Assembly (NCBI GenBank): GCA_910587825.1
Contig: CAJUNJ010000015.1
Coordinates: 1-32,088, forward strand
Reading direction: 5' to 3'
Source: an uncultured Christensenellaceae bacterium
GTDB taxonomy: Bacteria; Bacillota; Clostridia; Christensenellales; Borkfalkiaceae
Length of the DNA stretch: 32,088 nucleotides
Under the pieces are notes generated by a model. It was not told where the DNA came from, did not search any database, and worked only from the letters and a program-made list of their open reading frames with translations. This document shows positions 1 to 7,196 of the stretch, piece by piece. The translations under genes and the position numbers were made by a program. Position 1 is the stretch's first letter; every line of letters starts with the position of its first letter.

Positions 1-2
1 GA

Positions 3-128
3 ATGGGCAACAAGGCGTACAACAGGGCAAAGCGAGAGTTGGATAAAGTGTTTATGTTTGCAGATAAAAAAATAGAACCCGCTCCGTCTGAAACAGAAGA
101 TAAAACCGAAGAAAAATGTTGTGACTAA
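3..128 (+). CDS. C-terminal end of an unidentified protein (partial)
   Basis: An open frame runs from the window edge to TAA at 126-128 and gives about 41 residues. The first complete codon is an ATG at position 3, but with only two bases upstream I cannot tell whether it is the start or an internal Met. The peptide is charged, with a Lys/Arg-rich first part, an acidic Glu/Thr-rich stretch and a Cys-Cys-Asp end. No family is recognisable. A downstream glycosyltransferase suggests the tail of a cell-surface glycan locus, but that is inference. Confidence 0.45.
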   Translation: MGNKAYNRAKRELDKVFMFADKKIEPAPSETEDKTEEKCCD

Positions 129-170
129 TTTATTAGTTTATAAGTTGGGAATTACATATTCGCAAATTTG

Positions 171-184
171 TATAATTTTTTAAA
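171..184 (+). promoter_or_regulatory. -10 element close to the glycosyltransferase start
   Basis: TATAAT at 171-176 is followed by eight bases and then ATG at 185. Transcription would start at about 183, leaving almost no 5' leader. There is no Shine-Dalgarno sequence. The -35 is poor: TTGGGA at 145-150 is 20 bases away. It is one of several such arrangements in the window. Confidence 0.45.
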
Positions 185-799
185 ATGAAAATATCTATCA
201 TTATACCCTGTCATAATTTAGAAAACTATATTGAAAAATGTCTTTCAAGTATTGCCGTACAAGATTTCGACAAAACGCAGTATGAAGTTTTGATTGTGTT
301 CGACGCTTGTTCGGACGCTTCAAAAAGCGTCGCTGAAAAATTTTTAAACGCTACGGGCATTGACTTTAAAGCTTTTGAAACGAATTACCGACGTGCGGGG
401 CTTGCAAGGAACGTCGGCTTGCAAAACGCAAAAGGAGATTATGTATATTTTATAGACGGCGACGACTATCTGATAAACCGTTCGGCTTTGACAAGGTTAG
501 CCGATGCTATTGAAAAAAATAAAACTTCCGTAGTTTATCAGAAAAACTTTGAGTCGGAACAGGCAGTTAACGACGTGGACGCAGTATGGAGGTATTTCTT
601 CGACAGGCAGTTTATAGGCGAAAAAAGATTTTCGGCTTTGGAAATAAATGAGGACTGGGAATTTATAATGGATATTAAACAAAAAAAGTTTTATACGGAA
701 TGTTTTATCGACGAAGCTCTGTATCATTACACATACCCGCGGGAAAACAGCATAACCGATAAATACAGAAAAATGTACCCCCGATTATTCGCATTTTAA
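185..799 (+). CDS. GT2 family (GT-A fold) glycosyltransferase
   Basis: This is a 204-residue enzyme expected to transfer a sugar from a nucleotide-sugar to a glycan or lipid acceptor at the inner face of the membrane. The N-terminus has the GT2 pattern ISIIIPCHNLENYIEKC (residues 3-19). AGLARNVGL lies around residues 71-79, and the metal- and nucleotide-binding DGDD is at 91-94 after a YVYFI strand. The C-terminal ~100 residues are short, ending in an ALYHYTYPRENS-like segment typical of capsule and teichoic-acid type GT2 proteins. There is no membrane helix. It is short for the family but looks complete. It has no Shine-Dalgarno and a -10 very close to the ATG, so it may be read from a leaderless mRNA. 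The acceptor and donor are unknown. Confidence 0.8.
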   Translation: MKISIIIPCHNLENYIEKCLSSIAVQDFDKTQYEVLIVFDACSDASKSVAEKFLNATGIDFKAFETNYRRAGLARNVGLQNAKGDYVYFIDGDDYLINRSALTRLADAIEKNKTSVVYQKNFESEQAVNDVDAVWRYFFDRQFIGEKRFSALEINEDWEFIMDIKQKKFYTECFIDEALYHYTYPRENSITDKYRKMYPRLFAF

Positions 800-851
800 A
801 CGCGGCATTAATTAAAGGTATAATTTGTAACTCCGCGCGCAAAATAACGGT

Positions 852-998
852 ATGGCTAAACGCAGAACAAAAAATATGATAGAAGATCTCTTTGAAGAGT
901 GCGCAAGCGCTAACGAGTGTACGGGGCTTTACCAGAAAGTATCGCTTGACACCAAGGAGATTGAAAAATTTCATAAAAAGTTTAACGAAGAAGAGTAA
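852..998 (+). CDS. 48-residue hypothetical protein
   Basis: ATG at 852 opens a 48-residue frame ending TAA at 996-998. The peptide begins MAKRRTKNMIEDLFEEC and is highly charged: a basic N-terminus, an acidic middle with two Cys (about residues 17 and 23) and a Lys/Glu C-terminus likely to be helical. A TATAAT at 819-824 lies 27 bases upstream and a rho-independent terminator follows three bases after the stop, so this has its own transcription unit. I see no clear Shine-Dalgarno. The function is unknown. The promoter and terminator frame is the main reason to call it a gene. Confidence 0.55.
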   Translation: MAKRRTKNMIEDLFEECASANECTGLYQKVSLDTKEIEKFHKKFNEEE

Positions 999-1000
999 AA

Positions 1001-1026
1001 AGGGGGCTTGCGCCCTCTTTTTTTAT
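1001..1026 (+). terminator. Rho-independent terminator after the 48-residue ORF
   Basis: AGGGGGC pairs with GCCCTCT across a short loop (one G-T pair) and is followed by a run of T. The hairpin overlaps the -35 region of the glycerol kinase promoter. Confidence 0.75.
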
Positions 1027-1042
1027 GTGGTATAATCTGACT
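1008..1042 (+). promoter_or_regulatory. glpK promoter predicting a leaderless mRNA
   Basis: TTGCGC at 1008-1013, a 17-base spacer and TATAAT at 1031-1036 with an extended -10 (TGG directly before it). Exactly six bases separate the -10 from ATG at 1043, so the predicted transcript starts at the A of the start codon. Confidence 0.7.
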
Positions 1043-2524
1043 ATGAGCAAGTACATACTTTCGATAGACCAGGGGACGACGAGTTCCCGTGCGGTGATTT
1101 TCAACAGGCGCGGAAGAATAAAAGCCATTGCCCAGCAGGAATTCAAACAGATTTACCCGCAGGCGGGTTGGGTGGAACATTCCCCGCAGGACATAATGGG
1201 TTCTGTGATGGCGGTAACTGCCGAAGCCGTCGCCCGCGCCGGCATTTTGTGCGAAGATATAAAAGCCGTCGGAATAACCAACCAGCGCGAAACTACGCTT
1301 GTCTGGGACGCAAAGACGGGCAAGCCCGTCTATAACGCTATCGTATGGCAGTGCAGGAGGACGGCGGGGCTTTGCGCCGAGCTTAAAAAGACGCACGCAG
1401 ACATAATTTACGAGAAGACGGGACTTATCCCGGACGCTTACTTTTCGGCGACCAAAATCAAGTGGATACTCGACAACGTGCCTAACGCAAGAGCGCGGGC
1501 GGAGCGTGGCGAACTGCTTTTCGGCACGGTAGACACATTTCTTATGTGGCAGCTTTCAAAGGGCGGAATTTTTGCAACCGATTACACCAACGCCGCGCGC
1601 ACTATGCTTTTCAATATACATACTCTCGAATGGGACGAAGAGCTTTTGAAGCTGTTTTTGATTCCCCGCGCAATGCTTCCGGAAGTTTATCCAAGCGGTC
1701 ACAAGTTCGGTTACACCCATAAAAGCGTACTGGGCGCACCCGTTGAAATTTGCGGGGTTGCCGGCGACCAGCAGGCGGCGCTTTTCGGACAGCTGTGTAC
1801 TGAAGCGGGTGATTTGAAAAACACTTACGGCACGGGTTGTTTTCTTTTAATGAATACGGGCGACAAAGCGGTAAAAAGCCGTAACGGACTTGTCACGACG
1901 TTAGGCGCGACGCTTACGGGCAGGCCGCCGTACGTTCTGGAAGGTTCGGTATTCGTAGGCGGCGCTGTCATACAGTGGTTGCGCGACGGACTTAAACTTA
2001 TCTCTTCCGCGGACGAAAGCGAAAAGCTTTCGCTTAAAGCAAAGGATAACGGCGGGGTGTACATAGTCCCCGCGTTCACAGGGCTGGGCGCGCCCTATTG
2101 GGACGCGGACGCACGCGGAACGGTGACGGGGCTTACACGCGGAACTACTGCCGAACATATCGTGCGGGCGGGGCTTGAAAGCATAGCGTATCAGGTATGC
2201 GACCTCGTTTGCGCAATGCAGAAGGACGCGGGCATCAACGTAACCCGTCTTGCCGTAGACGGCGGGGCAAGCAAAAATAATTTTCTTTTGCAATTTCAAG
2301 CCGATATTCTCGGTTGCGTCACCGCCCGTCCCGAAACGGTGGAGACGACCGCTCTCGGCGCGGCGTATCTTGCGGGGCTTTGTTCGGGATATTGGAAGAG
2401 TTTGGAAGAGATTAAAAACAACGTGCGTGCGGGTAAAGTGTTTACGCCTTGTATGACGGAAGATATGCGTAAAAAACTGCTTGACGGATGGGAAAAAGCC
2501 GTTAAAAAGGCAAGGACGGTGTAA
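1043..2524 (+). CDS. glpK: Glycerol kinase
   Basis: This enzyme phosphorylates glycerol to sn-glycerol 3-phosphate with ATP in the cytoplasm, feeding lipid synthesis or glycolysis. It belongs to the FGGY family. SIDQGTTSSRAVIF (phosphate 1) is near residue 6, GITNQRET near 80, GVAGDQQAALFGQ near 240, TYGTGCFLL near 262 and the C-terminal LAVDGGASKNN near 406. It has 493 residues, close to the usual ~500. I place the start at 1043 (MSKYIL) rather than at 1025, because a -10 element lies between those two ATGs. The next gene begins three bases after the stop, so the two are co-transcribed. No glycerol facilitator or glycerol-3-phosphate dehydrogenase is nearby. Confidence 0.95.
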   Translation: MSKYILSIDQGTTSSRAVIFNRRGRIKAIAQQEFKQIYPQAGWVEHSPQDIMGSVMAVTAEAVARAGILCEDIKAVGITNQRETTLVWDAKTGKPVYNAIVWQCRRTAGLCAELKKTHADIIYEKTGLIPDAYFSATKIKWILDNVPNARARAERGELLFGTVDTFLMWQLSKGGIFATDYTNAARTMLFNIHTLEWDEELLKLFLIPRAMLPEVYPSGHKFGYTHKSVLGAPVEICGVAGDQQAALFGQLCTEAGDLKNTYGTGCFLLMNTGDKAVKSRNGLVTTLGATLTGRPPYVLEGSVFVGGAVIQWLRDGLKLISSADESEKLSLKAKDNGGVYIVPAFTGLGAPYWDADARGTVTGLTRGTTAEHIVRAGLESIAYQVCDLVCAMQKDAGINVTRLAVDGGASKNNFLLQFQADILGCVTARPETVETTALGAAYLAGLCSGYWKSLEEIKNNVRAGKVFTPCMTEDMRKKLLDGWEKAVKKARTV

Positions 2525-2527
2525 GAT

Positions 2528-3667
2528 ATGAACGCTAAAAAAATTCTGAAAATAACGGCTGTCGCGCTTGCATGCGTAATAGGGCTGACCGCGCTTTTAA
2601 TCGGCGGTTACGTCGCTTACGTCGCCATACAGTATTACAGGATAGAGGATAACGTAACTCTCGAAGTCGTAAACTCCAAAAGCCGCACGGTCGAAGCGGG
2701 GATGGAATATTCGGTAATGACCTATAACGCGGGGTTCGGCGCGTACTCGCCCGAATATTCGTTCTTTATGGATACGGGCGTTATGGCGGACAGCGGTAAG
2801 CAAGTTACGGGCAAATACGCAAAGGGTATGGACAAAGCCGACGTCCGCAAAAACGTCGACGGGCAGATTTCGGAATTCAGGAAAGCCGACCCTGATTTCT
2901 GCTTTTTACAGGAAGTGGACGAAATGGCGGACAGAAGTTACCGCATAAATATGAAAGAGGAATTTATTTCGTCTGCGCAGGAATACGGCGCAACCTATGC
3001 CGAAAACTTCCACACCGCAAATCTGTTTTATCCGTTCAACGACCCAATGGGCATAACCAACGCGGGTATTTTAACCCTATCGAAATATAATATCGAAAGA
3101 GCGGCGCGCCGTTCTTTCCCGCTTACGGACAATTTTATAGACAAACTGTTCGATTTGGACAGGTGCTTTGCCGTACATTACCTGCCCGTTGAAAACAGCG
3201 ATAAAAAGCTTGTTATGATAAATCTGCATATGTCGGCTTACGACAAGGGCGGGACGGTCAGGGCAAAACAGCTTGAAATGCTTAACAGGGTCCTTGCCGA
3301 AGAATACTCAAAGGGCAACTACGTTATAGCGGGCGGCGATTTCAACCATTGCCTTATCGCAGACAAATTTTCAAGCGACGCAGAAGCGCTGTCGCATTTT
3401 AAAAGCAAACAGCTCGTACCGGAGTGGGTTAAAAATTCCGTATTGCACAGTTTTGAACTTGCGGAAGGTTTTACCATCTGCGCGGACGCGGATGAAGCTA
3501 CCTGCCGCGGCGCGGATATTCCGTACGAAAAGGGAGTAAACTACGTAAACACGATAGACGGCTTTATCGTCTCCGCCAACGTGCGCGCCGTATCGGTAAA
3601 AACCGTTCCGACGGAATATGCGTACAGCGACCACAATCCCGTAATTTTGAAATTTGCGCTGATCTGA
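2528..3667 (+). CDS. Membrane-anchored endonuclease/exonuclease/phosphatase-fold hydrolase
   Basis: A 379-residue protein. Residues about 7-33 form one hydrophobic helix, so the enzyme domain is probably held outside the membrane. The rest has the EEP superfamily motif order: SVMTYNAG (metal-binding Asn), DFCFLQEVD (catalytic Glu), NAGILTLSK, VMINLHMSA, GGDFNH (Asp/Asn), NTIDGFIVS and a final YSDHNPV (catalytic Asp-His). This superfamily hydrolyses phosphodiesters or phosphomonoesters in nucleic acids, phosphoinositides or sphingomyelin-like lipids; the substrate cannot be read from the sequence. It follows glpK by three bases. A link to phospholipid head-group or glycerol release is possible but is inference only. 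The Shine-Dalgarno is weak, so translational coupling to glpK is likely. Confidence 0.85.
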   Translation: MNAKKILKITAVALACVIGLTALLIGGYVAYVAIQYYRIEDNVTLEVVNSKSRTVEAGMEYSVMTYNAGFGAYSPEYSFFMDTGVMADSGKQVTGKYAKGMDKADVRKNVDGQISEFRKADPDFCFLQEVDEMADRSYRINMKEEFISSAQEYGATYAENFHTANLFYPFNDPMGITNAGILTLSKYNIERAARRSFPLTDNFIDKLFDLDRCFAVHYLPVENSDKKLVMINLHMSAYDKGGTVRAKQLEMLNRVLAEEYSKGNYVIAGGDFNHCLIADKFSSDAEALSHFKSKQLVPEWVKNSVLHSFELAEGFTICADADEATCRGADIPYEKGVNYVNTIDGFIVSANVRAVSVKTVPTEYAYSDHNPVILKFALI

Positions 3668-3772
3668 AATTCAAGCGCGCCGACCGGAGCGCAAAAGTCA
3701 AATTTTTGTACGGTTATACATATATTTTTCAGCGTTGCGACAATTTCAGACTTAATTGTTGATAATTTTCAG

Positions 3773-3821
3773 GCACAATATATAGTATACTTGTTTAAAA
3801 ATAACATACAAGATATTGTGT
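3773..3821 (+). promoter_or_regulatory. Pair of NrdR-box-like operators
   Basis: Box 1 at 3773-3788 and box 2 at 3806-3821 each match about 14 of 16 positions of the known NrdR palindrome ACACWATATATWGTGT (box 1 reads GCACAATATATAGTAT, box 2 ATACAAGATATTGTGT). Their centres are 33 bp apart, about three helical turns, the paired layout known for NrdR. They lie just upstream of the nrdD promoter. The nrdR gene is not in this window. Confidence 0.75.
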
Positions 3822-3829
3822 GGCAAGGC

Positions 3830-3858
3830 TTGACTTTGGAAAATATTAGTATTATACT
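3830..3858 (+). promoter_or_regulatory. nrdD promoter
   Basis: TTGACT at 3830-3835, 17 bases, then TATACT at 3853-3858. The leader that follows has GGAGG at a normal distance from ATG 3892. Confidence 0.75.
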
Positions 3859-3891
3859 TGATTTCACTACGGCAAATACGGAGGATATGTT

Positions 3892-6018
3892 ATGAAAGTT
3901 ATAAAGCGTGACGGCTCTACCGTTGAATTCGATAAAAAGAAGATAATAAAGGCTATCGGAAAGGCAAACGAGTCGGTTGATTTCGAAGACAGGATAACCG
4001 AAGAACAGATTAGTTCGATAGTCGACGATATTGCTTCCCGCCACAGAAGGCGCGTTCTTGTAGAAGATATACAGGATATGGTGGAAGAGAAGCTGATGGA
4101 ATTGCAGAAATATCAGCTTATGAAGTCGTACATTCTTTACCGTTACGAACGTGCGCTTATCCGTAAGGCGAACACCACGGACGAAAGCATTCTTTCGCTT
4201 ATCAAAAATTCCAATAAGGACGTAATGGAAGAAAATTCAAATAAGAACGCGCGTACGGCTTCCACCCAGCGCGACCTTATCGCGGGAGAAGTGTCCAAAG
4301 ACCTTACCCGCCGTATCCTTTTGCCCGAATATATTTCCAAAGCGCACGACGAGGGGGCAATTCACTTCCACGACGCGGACTATTTCTTACAGCCCATTTT
4401 CAACTGCTGTCTTATAAATATCAAGGATATGCTTGACAACGGCACGGTTATGAACGGCAAAATGATTGAAAGCCCCAAGTCTTTCCAGACCGCCTGCACC
4501 ATAACCACGCAGATAATCGCTTCCGTCGCTTCGTCGCAGTACGGCGGACAGTCGGTAAATATCGCCCATCTCGGCAAATATTTAAGGCGCACCAAGGAAA
4601 AGTATATAAAGCAAAGCAATTTGACATTCGGCGACACGGTAAGCGACGAAATCAAAAAACGCTTTGTCGATATGCGCTTGCAGGAATCGCTTAAAGCAGG
4701 CGTCCAGACCATACAGTATCAGATTAACACGCTTATGACCACCAACGGTCAGTCGCCGTTCGTCACGCTCTTTCTCTATCTCGACGACAAGGACGAGTAT
4801 ATCGAAGAGAACGCGATGATTATAGAAGAAATTTTAAAACAGCGTTACGAGGGTATCAAAAACGAAAAGGGCGTTTTCGTTACGCCCGCATTCCCCAAGC
4901 TTATATACGTCCTTGACGAAAACAACTGCCTCAAAGGCGGCAAGTACGACTACCTTACAAAACTTGCCGTCAAGTGTTCTTCCAAAAGGCTTTACCCCGA
5001 CTACATTTCCGCAAAGAAAATGCGCGAAAATTACGAAGGAAACGTATTCTCGCCGATGGGGTGCCGTTCGTTCCTGTCCCCCTGGAAGGACGAAAACGGC
5101 AATTACAAGTTCGAAGGCAGGTTTAACCAGGGCGTCGTGTCTATAAACCTTCCCCAGTGCGGCATACTTGCTAATGGCGACGAGAAAAAGTTTTGGGAAA
5201 TTCTCGAACAGAGATTACAGCTTTGCTTCGACGCGCTTATGTGCCGTCACCGTGCGCTTGAAGGCGTGACCAGCGATGTGTCGCCCGTGCATTGGCAGTA
5301 CGGTGCAATCGCCCGCTTACAGCCCGGCGAAAAGATAGACAAGTATCTGCACGACGGTTATTCTACCATTTCGTTGGGATATATAGGTCTGTACGAAGTT
5401 ACTAAGCTTGTAAAGGGCGTGTCGCATACCGACCCCGCAGGCACCGAATTTGCCGTTAAAATTATGAACACCTTGCGCGAACACTGCGAAAAGTGGAAGA
5501 AGGAAACGGGATTGGGCTTCGGGCTTTACGGTACCCCTGCGGAATCGCTTTGCTACCGCTTTGCAAGGATAGACGCCGAAAAGTTCGGCGAAATTCCCGA
5601 CGTAACCGACAAGGGTTATTACACCAACAGCTACCACGTCGACGTACGCGAGAATATTGACGCATTCTCTAAATTCGTGTTCGAAAGCCAGTTCCAGCAG
5701 ATTTCTTCTGGCGGCGCCATTTCCTACGTCGAAATACCCAATATGCGTCATAACCTTACGGCGATAGAGGACGTAGTCAAATTCATTTACGATAATATCC
5801 AGTACGCCGAATTCAACACTAAAAGCGACTACTGCCACGTGTGCGGGTTTGACGGCGAAATTATCATAAACGACGACAACGAATGGGAGTGCCCCGTCTG
5901 CCACAACAAGGACCAGCGTAAAATGAACGTCACTCGCCGCACCTGCGGATATTTGGGTGAAAACTTCTGGAACGTCGGTAAGACAAAAGAAATTAAATCA
6001 AGAGTTCTCCACCTGTAA
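3892..6018 (+). CDS. nrdD: Anaerobic (class III) ribonucleoside-triphosphate reductase
   Basis: This 708-residue glycyl-radical enzyme reduces ribonucleoside triphosphates to dNTPs without oxygen. Residues 1 to ~90 form an ATP-cone allosteric domain (KVIKRDGSTVEFD at the start). The catalytic barrel includes FNCCLINI (Cys172-Cys173 region) and SINLPQCGI. Near the C-terminus are a four-Cys zinc site (CHVCG ... CPVCH) and the radical loop RRTCGYLG, with the radical glycine at about Gly686. A strong Shine-Dalgarno supports the start. Two NrdR-like boxes upstream suggest repression when dNTP/ATP signals are high. The activase gene nrdG follows after 90 bases, which hold a hairpin-forming repeat. 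The length and all key residues look intact. Confidence 0.97.
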   Translation: MKVIKRDGSTVEFDKKKIIKAIGKANESVDFEDRITEEQISSIVDDIASRHRRRVLVEDIQDMVEEKLMELQKYQLMKSYILYRYERALIRKANTTDESILSLIKNSNKDVMEENSNKNARTASTQRDLIAGEVSKDLTRRILLPEYISKAHDEGAIHFHDADYFLQPIFNCCLINIKDMLDNGTVMNGKMIESPKSFQTACTITTQIIASVASSQYGGQSVNIAHLGKYLRRTKEKYIKQSNLTFGDTVSDEIKKRFVDMRLQESLKAGVQTIQYQINTLMTTNGQSPFVTLFLYLDDKDEYIEENAMIIEEILKQRYEGIKNEKGVFVTPAFPKLIYVLDENNCLKGGKYDYLTKLAVKCSSKRLYPDYISAKKMRENYEGNVFSPMGCRSFLSPWKDENGNYKFEGRFNQGVVSINLPQCGILANGDEKKFWEILEQRLQLCFDALMCRHRALEGVTSDVSPVHWQYGAIARLQPGEKIDKYLHDGYSTISLGYIGLYEVTKLVKGVSHTDPAGTEFAVKIMNTLREHCEKWKKETGLGFGLYGTPAESLCYRFARIDAEKFGEIPDVTDKGYYTNSYHVDVRENIDAFSKFVFESQFQQISSGGAISYVEIPNMRHNLTAIEDVVKFIYDNIQYAEFNTKSDYCHVCGFDGEIIINDDNEWECPVCHNKDQRKMNVTRRTCGYLGENFWNVGKTKEIKSRVLHL

Positions 6019-6064
6019 AAAACGCCGTTTAAGTGTCGCAATCCTGCGTTGCGACAAAATGTTA

Positions 6065-6108
6065 TCACGAAAAATTCGCACGGCAAAATTTTGTGAGCTT
6101 GTTTTCTT
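6065..6108 (+). repeat. Short relative of the intergenic hairpin repeat, upstream of nrdG
   Basis: TCACGAAAAATT and AAAATTTTGTGA form an imperfect inverted repeat around a ~9-base loop. The order CAC-AAAAATT ... AAATTTT-GTGAG-TT-TGT matches the first half of the longer repeat at 8804-8907. It fills most of the nrdD-nrdG gap and ends at the nrdG start codon. Confidence 0.45.
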
Positions 6109-6642
6109 ATGTATTATGCAAAGATAAAACGGTATGACGTATCCAACGGGCCGGGGGTGCGCGTGTCGCTGTATGTAAGCGGCTGCCGCAACCACTGCAA
6201 AAATTGCTTCAACCCCGAAACGTGGGACTTCTGCTACGGCGAAGAATTTACCGCCGACACTCAAAATTCAATAATCGACGGCTTAAAACCCGACTATATC
6301 AAGGGCTTTACCCTTCTCGGCGGCGACCCGTTCGAACCCGAAAACGCAAAAGTTCTTGCTCCGTTTATGGAGAAGCTGAGAAGCGTCTATCCGCACAAAT
6401 CGTTCTGGTGCTTTACGGGTTACGACCTTGAAAAGGAACTGCTGGCGGGAAAAAAGGGTGACGTAGCCACTGTCAAACGGCTTTTAAACTGTCTTGACGT
6501 GCTTGTAGACGGCAGGTTTGTGGAAGAATTGAAAGACCTCAACCTTCTGTTCCGCGGGTCGTCCAACCAGCGTATAATTCTCGTCCGTCCCACGCTTGAA
6601 AGCGGTAAACCCGTTCTCTGGGACGAAAAGACGATTGTATAG
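6109..6642 (+). CDS. nrdG: Anaerobic RNR activating enzyme (radical SAM)
   Basis: This 177-residue radical SAM enzyme uses S-adenosylmethionine and a [4Fe-4S] cluster to make the glycyl radical on NrdD. The cluster motif CRNHCKNC (CX3CX2C) is at residues 26-33, preceded by NGPGVRVSLYVSG. GGDPFEPEN around residue 74 is the SAM-binding GGEP-type strand motif. The length is normal. I see no Shine-Dalgarno before ATG 6109, because a palindromic repeat runs up to the start codon. The start is supported by the conserved MYYAKIKRYD beginning. It is co-transcribed with nrdD and dut. Confidence 0.95.
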   Translation: MYYAKIKRYDVSNGPGVRVSLYVSGCRNHCKNCFNPETWDFCYGEEFTADTQNSIIDGLKPDYIKGFTLLGGDPFEPENAKVLAPFMEKLRSVYPHKSFWCFTGYDLEKELLAGKKGDVATVKRLLNCLDVLVDGRFVEELKDLNLLFRGSSNQRIILVRPTLESGKPVLWDEKTIV

Positions 6643-6650
6643 GTGTATTT

Positions 6651-7088
6651 ATGAACGTTGCAATAAAAAAACTTTGTCCTAATGCCGTAATACCTTCTTA
6701 CGGCAGCGAATATGCGGCAGGCGCCGACCTTTACGCCTGTATTGACGGCGAACTTGAAATAAAGCCGCATTCAACGGTTGTTATCCCCACGGGCATTGCG
6801 CTTGAACTTCCGCTCGGTTATGCGGGGCTTATTTACGCGCGTAGCGGGCTTGCGACCAAAAAGGGACTTGCACCCGCAAACAAAGTCGGCGTAGTCGACT
6901 GCGACTACCGCGGGGAAGTTAAGGTTGCCCTTCACAATCATTCCGATATATGCCAAAGCGTATCGTCGGGCGAAAGGATAGCCCAGCTTGTAATTACTCC
7001 TTATATTACGGCTGCGTTTACAGTGGCGGATGAGCTTTCGCCTACCGTCCGCGGCGCGGGCGGGTTCGGTTCCACGGGCAGTAAATAA
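6651..7088 (+). CDS. dut: dUTP diphosphatase (dUTPase)
   Basis: A 145-residue trimeric dUTPase that hydrolyses dUTP to dUMP and pyrophosphate, keeping uracil out of DNA and feeding dTMP synthesis. The five family motifs are seen: AGADLYA (I), ARSGLA (II), GVVDCDYRGE (III, with the catalytic Asp), GERIAQLVI (IV) and the C-terminal RGAGGFGSTG (V), the Gly-rich arm that closes on the substrate. It starts eight bases after the nrdG stop with a weak AGGTG ribosome site, so coupling is likely. Its place behind nrdDG makes a compact dNTP-quality operon. Confidence 0.96.
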   Translation: MNVAIKKLCPNAVIPSYGSEYAAGADLYACIDGELEIKPHSTVVIPTGIALELPLGYAGLIYARSGLATKKGLAPANKVGVVDCDYRGEVKVALHNHSDICQSVSSGERIAQLVITPYITAAFTVADELSPTVRGAGGFGSTGSK

Positions 7089-7091
7089 TTA

Positions 7092-7111
7092 CGGGGCGCA
7101 AGCCCCCTTTT
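7092..7111 (+). terminator. Terminator after dut
   Basis: GGGGC pairs with GCCCC (7093-7097 with 7102-7106) across a GCAA tetraloop and is followed by CTTTTATTTT. It ends the nrdD-nrdG-dut unit. Confidence 0.75.
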
Positions 7112-7126
7112 ATTTTAAATTTAATC

Positions 7127-7155
7127 TTGACATAACCCGATATTGATAGTATAAT
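7127..7155 (+). promoter_or_regulatory. Consensus promoter for the ROK kinase-rex pair
   Basis: TTGACA at 7127-7132, 17 bases, then TATAAT at 7150-7155: perfect sigma-A consensus. The ~35-base leader carries a GGGGG ribosome site before ATG 7197. Confidence 0.85.
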
Positions 7156-7196
7156 AAATATATAATTATCAATTAATTAATTTCGGGGGAAATTGT

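Noticed and set aside
1025..1042. Upstream ATG at 1025 as the start of glycerol kinase
   Set aside because: A -10 element (1031-1036) lies between it and ATG 1043, and the extra residues (MWYNLT) are not part of the FGGY N-terminus.
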